Part shown: positions 60,896-64,000 of the stretch, piece by piece
How positions within the stretch are numbered: position 1 is the stretch's first letter
Layout of the letters: each line of letters opens with the position of its first letter
Assembly: GCF_027912495.1 (NCBI RefSeq)
Contig: NZ_CP115463.1
Location: 372,001-436,000, forward strand
DNA: 64,000 bases
Source of the DNA: Caulobacter sp. NIBR1757
GTDB taxonomy: Bacteria; Pseudomonadota; Alphaproteobacteria; Caulobacterales; Caulobacteraceae
Reading direction: 5' to 3'
Translations under genes and position numbers: made by a program
Notes under the pieces: model-generated
What the model saw: only the letters and a program-made list of their open reading frames with translations
What the model was told of the DNA's origin: nothing
The model's database searches: none

Positions 60896-62512
60896 ATGAC
60901 CCGCAAGACCTACGCCGAACACCGCGACGCCCTCCTCCGCCGCTACCCCACCGGCCAGACCTCGGGCGGCGTCGGCATCGACGACATCGTCCAGCTGAAG
61001 ATGCAGAACACCTTCTCGACGCACCTGGACATCGCCCGGTCGATGGCCGGCGTCATGCGCGCCGACATGGCCGAGTACGATCTGGACTCCAGCAAGTTCA
61101 CCCAGTCGCTGGGCTGCTGGTCGGGCTTCCACGCCCAGCAGATGATCAAGTCGGTCAAGCGCCTGCGCGGCACCACCAAGGGCGCCTATGTCTATCTGTC
61201 CGGCTGGATGGTCGCCGGCTTGCGCAACCGCTGGGGCCATCTGCCCGACCAGTCGATGCATGAGAAGACCGCCGTCGTCGACCTGATCGAGGAGATCTAC
61301 GTCTCCCTGCGCCAGGCCGACGAAGTGGCGATCAACGACCTGTTCAAGGGTCTGCGCGAAGCCCGCAAGGCCGGCGACGCCGCCGCCGAGAAGGCCGCCA
61401 TCAGCGCCATCGACGGGTTTGAAACCCACGTCGTGCCGATCATCGCCGACATCGACGCCGGCTTCGGCAACGAGAATGCCACCTACCTGCTGGCCAAGGA
61501 GATGATCAAGGCCGGCGCCTGCTGCCTGCAGATCGAGAACCAGGTCTCCGACGCCAAGCAGTGCGGCCACCAGGACGGCAAGGTCACCGTGCCGCGCGAG
61601 GACTTCATCGAGAAGCTGCGCGCCTGCCGCCTGGCCTTCGAGGAACTGGGCGTCGACGAGGGCGTCATCGTCGCCCGCACCGACAGCCTGGGCGCCGGCC
61701 TGACCCAGAAGGTGCCGGTCAGCCAGCATCCGGGCGATCTGGCCAGCGACTACATCAAGTGGCTGAAGACCGAGGTCATCACCCAGGACAACCCCATCCA
61801 GGAAGGCGAGATCGCCCTCTACCAGGGTGGCGAGTTCGTCAAACCGGTGCGCATGCCGAACGGCCTGTTCGCCTTCCAGGATGGCACCGGCCGCCAGCGG
61901 GTGATCGAGGACTGCATCGCCTCGCTGACGCAGGGCGGCGCCGACCTGCTGTGGATCGAGACCGACACCCCCAACGTCGACGAGATCGCCTCGATGGTGA
62001 ACGAAATCCGCGCCGTCGTGCCGAACGCCAAGCTGACCTACAACAACAGCCCGTCGTTCAACTGGACCCTCAACCTGCGCGGCCAGGTCCGCAAGGAATG
62101 GATCGCCAGCGGCAAGATCGCCGAGGACGCCTATCCCGAAGGCATCAAGCTGATGTCGGCCGATCTCGACACCGACGAACTGGGTCTCGAGACCGACCGC
62201 CGTCTGGCCGCCTTCCAGGCCGACATCTCGGCCCGCGCCGGGGTGTTCCACAACCTCATCACCCTGCCGACCTTCCACCTGACCGCCAAGTCGATGGACG
62301 AGCTCAGCCGTGGTTACTTCGGCGACGACCGCATGAAGGCCTACGTCAACTCGGTGCAGCGCGAGGAGATCCGCCGCGGCGTCTCGGCCGTGAAGCACCA
62401 GCACGAGGTCGGCTCCGACCTCGGCGACACCTTCAAGGAGATGGTCGCCGGCGAGCGGGCCCTGAAAGCCGGCGGCCACGCCAACACCATGAACCAGTTC
62501 GCCAACGCCTAA
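60896..62512 (+). CDS. aceA: Isocitrate lyase
   Basis: A 538-residue enzyme that splits isocitrate to succinate and glyoxylate, allowing growth on acetate or fatty acids. The catalytic K-x-C-G-H motif is AKQC223GH, with IADIDAGFGNENATYLLAKEMIKAGA before it and YNNSPSFNW and TLPTFHLTAKSM in the barrel. The length matches the longer proteobacterial type. ATG 60896 follows CGGACGAGACC. It begins an operon with the 77-residue protein and malate synthase. Confidence 0.95.
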   Translation: MTRKTYAEHRDALLRRYPTGQTSGGVGIDDIVQLKMQNTFSTHLDIARSMAGVMRADMAEYDLDSSKFTQSLGCWSGFHAQQMIKSVKRLRGTTKGAYVYLSGWMVAGLRNRWGHLPDQSMHEKTAVVDLIEEIYVSLRQADEVAINDLFKGLREARKAGDAAAEKAAISAIDGFETHVVPIIADIDAGFGNENATYLLAKEMIKAGACCLQIENQVSDAKQCGHQDGKVTVPREDFIEKLRACRLAFEELGVDEGVIVARTDSLGAGLTQKVPVSQHPGDLASDYIKWLKTEVITQDNPIQEGEIALYQGGEFVKPVRMPNGLFAFQDGTGRQRVIEDCIASLTQGGADLLWIETDTPNVDEIASMVNEIRAVVPNAKLTYNNSPSFNWTLNLRGQVRKEWIASGKIAEDAYPEGIKLMSADLDTDELGLETDRRLAAFQADISARAGVFHNLITLPTFHLTAKSMDELSRGYFGDDRMKAYVNSVQREEIRRGVSAVKHQHEVGSDLGDTFKEMVAGERALKAGGHANTMNQFANA

Positions 62513-62537
62513 GGGCCCGCAACACAGGGAGACGACG

Positions 62538-62771
62538 ATGACCAAGCAGCCTGCCTTCACCCCGGCCGCCATGCCGGACTCCAACAGCCGCGAACGCGCC
62601 ATCGAGCGCATCGCCGAAGCCTCGCACCGCCTCAACGAAGCCGTGCGCCGGGCTCTGGACGCCGGGTATTCGGTCGAACTGGTCCGCGCCTCGCGCTGCC
62701 ATGACGGCTCGGGCAACTGGGGCGACCAGATCGTCCCGACGATCCGGGAAAAGGACGTGGCTAGCGCCTGA
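62538..62771 (+). CDS. Small protein between isocitrate lyase and malate synthase
   Basis: A 77-residue protein (MTKQPAFTPAAMPDSNSRER, ending GDQIVPTIREKDVASA). It has a ribosome site (GGGAGACGACG) and starts 25 bp after aceA. The middle RAIERIAEASHRLNEAVRRALDAGYSVEL is an amphipathic helix pair; RASRCHDGSGNWGDQIVP follows. Not recognised. Its position suggests a link to the glyoxylate enzymes. Confidence 0.75.
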   Translation: MTKQPAFTPAAMPDSNSRERAIERIAEASHRLNEAVRRALDAGYSVELVRASRCHDGSGNWGDQIVPTIREKDVASA

Positions 62772-62778
62772 TCCCTGA

Positions 62779-62893
62779 GGTGACTGTCCTCCGGCGCAGC
62801 CGGATGACTGTCACCGTTCGCGCCAAACGGTGACAGTCACGCTGCGCGAGACAGTCACCCACCCCTGCCAACCCTCCCCCATCGAGGGGGAGG
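62779..62893. repeat. Palindromic repeat block between the 77-residue gene and malate synthase
   Basis: GTGACTGTCCTCCGGCGCAGCCGGATGACTGTCACC, CCGTTCGCGCCAAACGG and repeats of GACTGTCAC / GTGACAGTC (62780-62870) are followed by CCCTCCCCCATCGAGGGGGAGGG (62873-62893). These can form several hairpins within an operon and may reduce read-through to malate synthase. Confidence 0.65.
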
Positions 62894-62913
62894 GCTTTCT
62901 ACGGACGTGCTGC

Positions 62914-64000
<1,087 letters not shown>

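Overview
The window is a GC-rich (roughly two thirds G+C outside the island) alphaproteobacterial chromosome segment. The gene families and layout (PlcP/Agt-like pair, CoA-ligase and hydrolase cluster, ScfR-type regulator facing isocitrate lyase and malate synthase, dense intergenic palindromic repeats) suggest a Caulobacterales member such as Caulobacter or Phenylobacterium. That assignment is inference from protein character, not a search.

Layout. 1-1.3 kb: an IS110-family element inserted in a dispersed palindromic repeat. Its non-coding end reads as a complete bridge RNA whose guides match both the insertion site and the element's own ends. 1.3-6.2 kb: two hotdog thioesterases, an orphan ligase-associated exonuclease, a membrane protein, and a metallophosphoesterase/glycosyltransferase pair that may remodel membrane lipids. 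6.3-11.2 kb: a TetR regulator; a MarR / response regulator / DUF559 nuclease / histidine kinase gene string; and branched-chain aminotransferase. 11.3-16.5 kb: membrane proteins, folB with a FolM-like reductase, a 29-residue membrane peptide, a NUDIX hydrolase and an SMP-30-type lactonase. 16.5-23.2 kb: a soluble M48 metallopeptidase overlapping a 1815-residue DUF4011-helicase-nuclease-WGR protein, a candidate defence operon. 23.2-43.6 kb: envelope and catabolic genes (M23 peptidase, MATE pump, PAS-HWE kinase, YadGH-like ABC exporter, aldehyde dehydrogenase, two acyl-CoA ligases, several alpha/beta hydrolases, a ParE-type toxin-antitoxin pair, gamma-glutamyltransferase, P1 peptidase).

43.7-58.2 kb is an integrated element bounded by a 49-bp direct repeat of the 3' part of a tRNA-Arg(ACG) gene. 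Reading inward from the tRNA it carries a cytosine methyltransferase-McrB-McrC cassette with an accessory gene and an Xre regulator, a few secreted or unknown genes, a minus-strand module with small and large terminase subunits but no capsid, portal or tail genes, an iteron-like cluster, a primase-polymerase/helicase, an excisionase-like protein and a tyrosine integrase. This fits a phage satellite (PICI-like) with restriction cargo. A DUF2971 gene of foreign-looking composition lies just outside the right att site.

58.3-64 kb returns to the chromosome: an ScfR/RamB-like regulator divergent from isocitrate lyase, a 77-residue protein, and malate synthase A, which runs off the window end. These form the glyoxylate shunt, with a clear operator-like palindrome in the divergent promoter region.

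Six kinds of intergenic palindrome punctuate the chromosomal part, including three copies of a ~120-bp element with identical CTGTCATCC/GGATGACAG ends.
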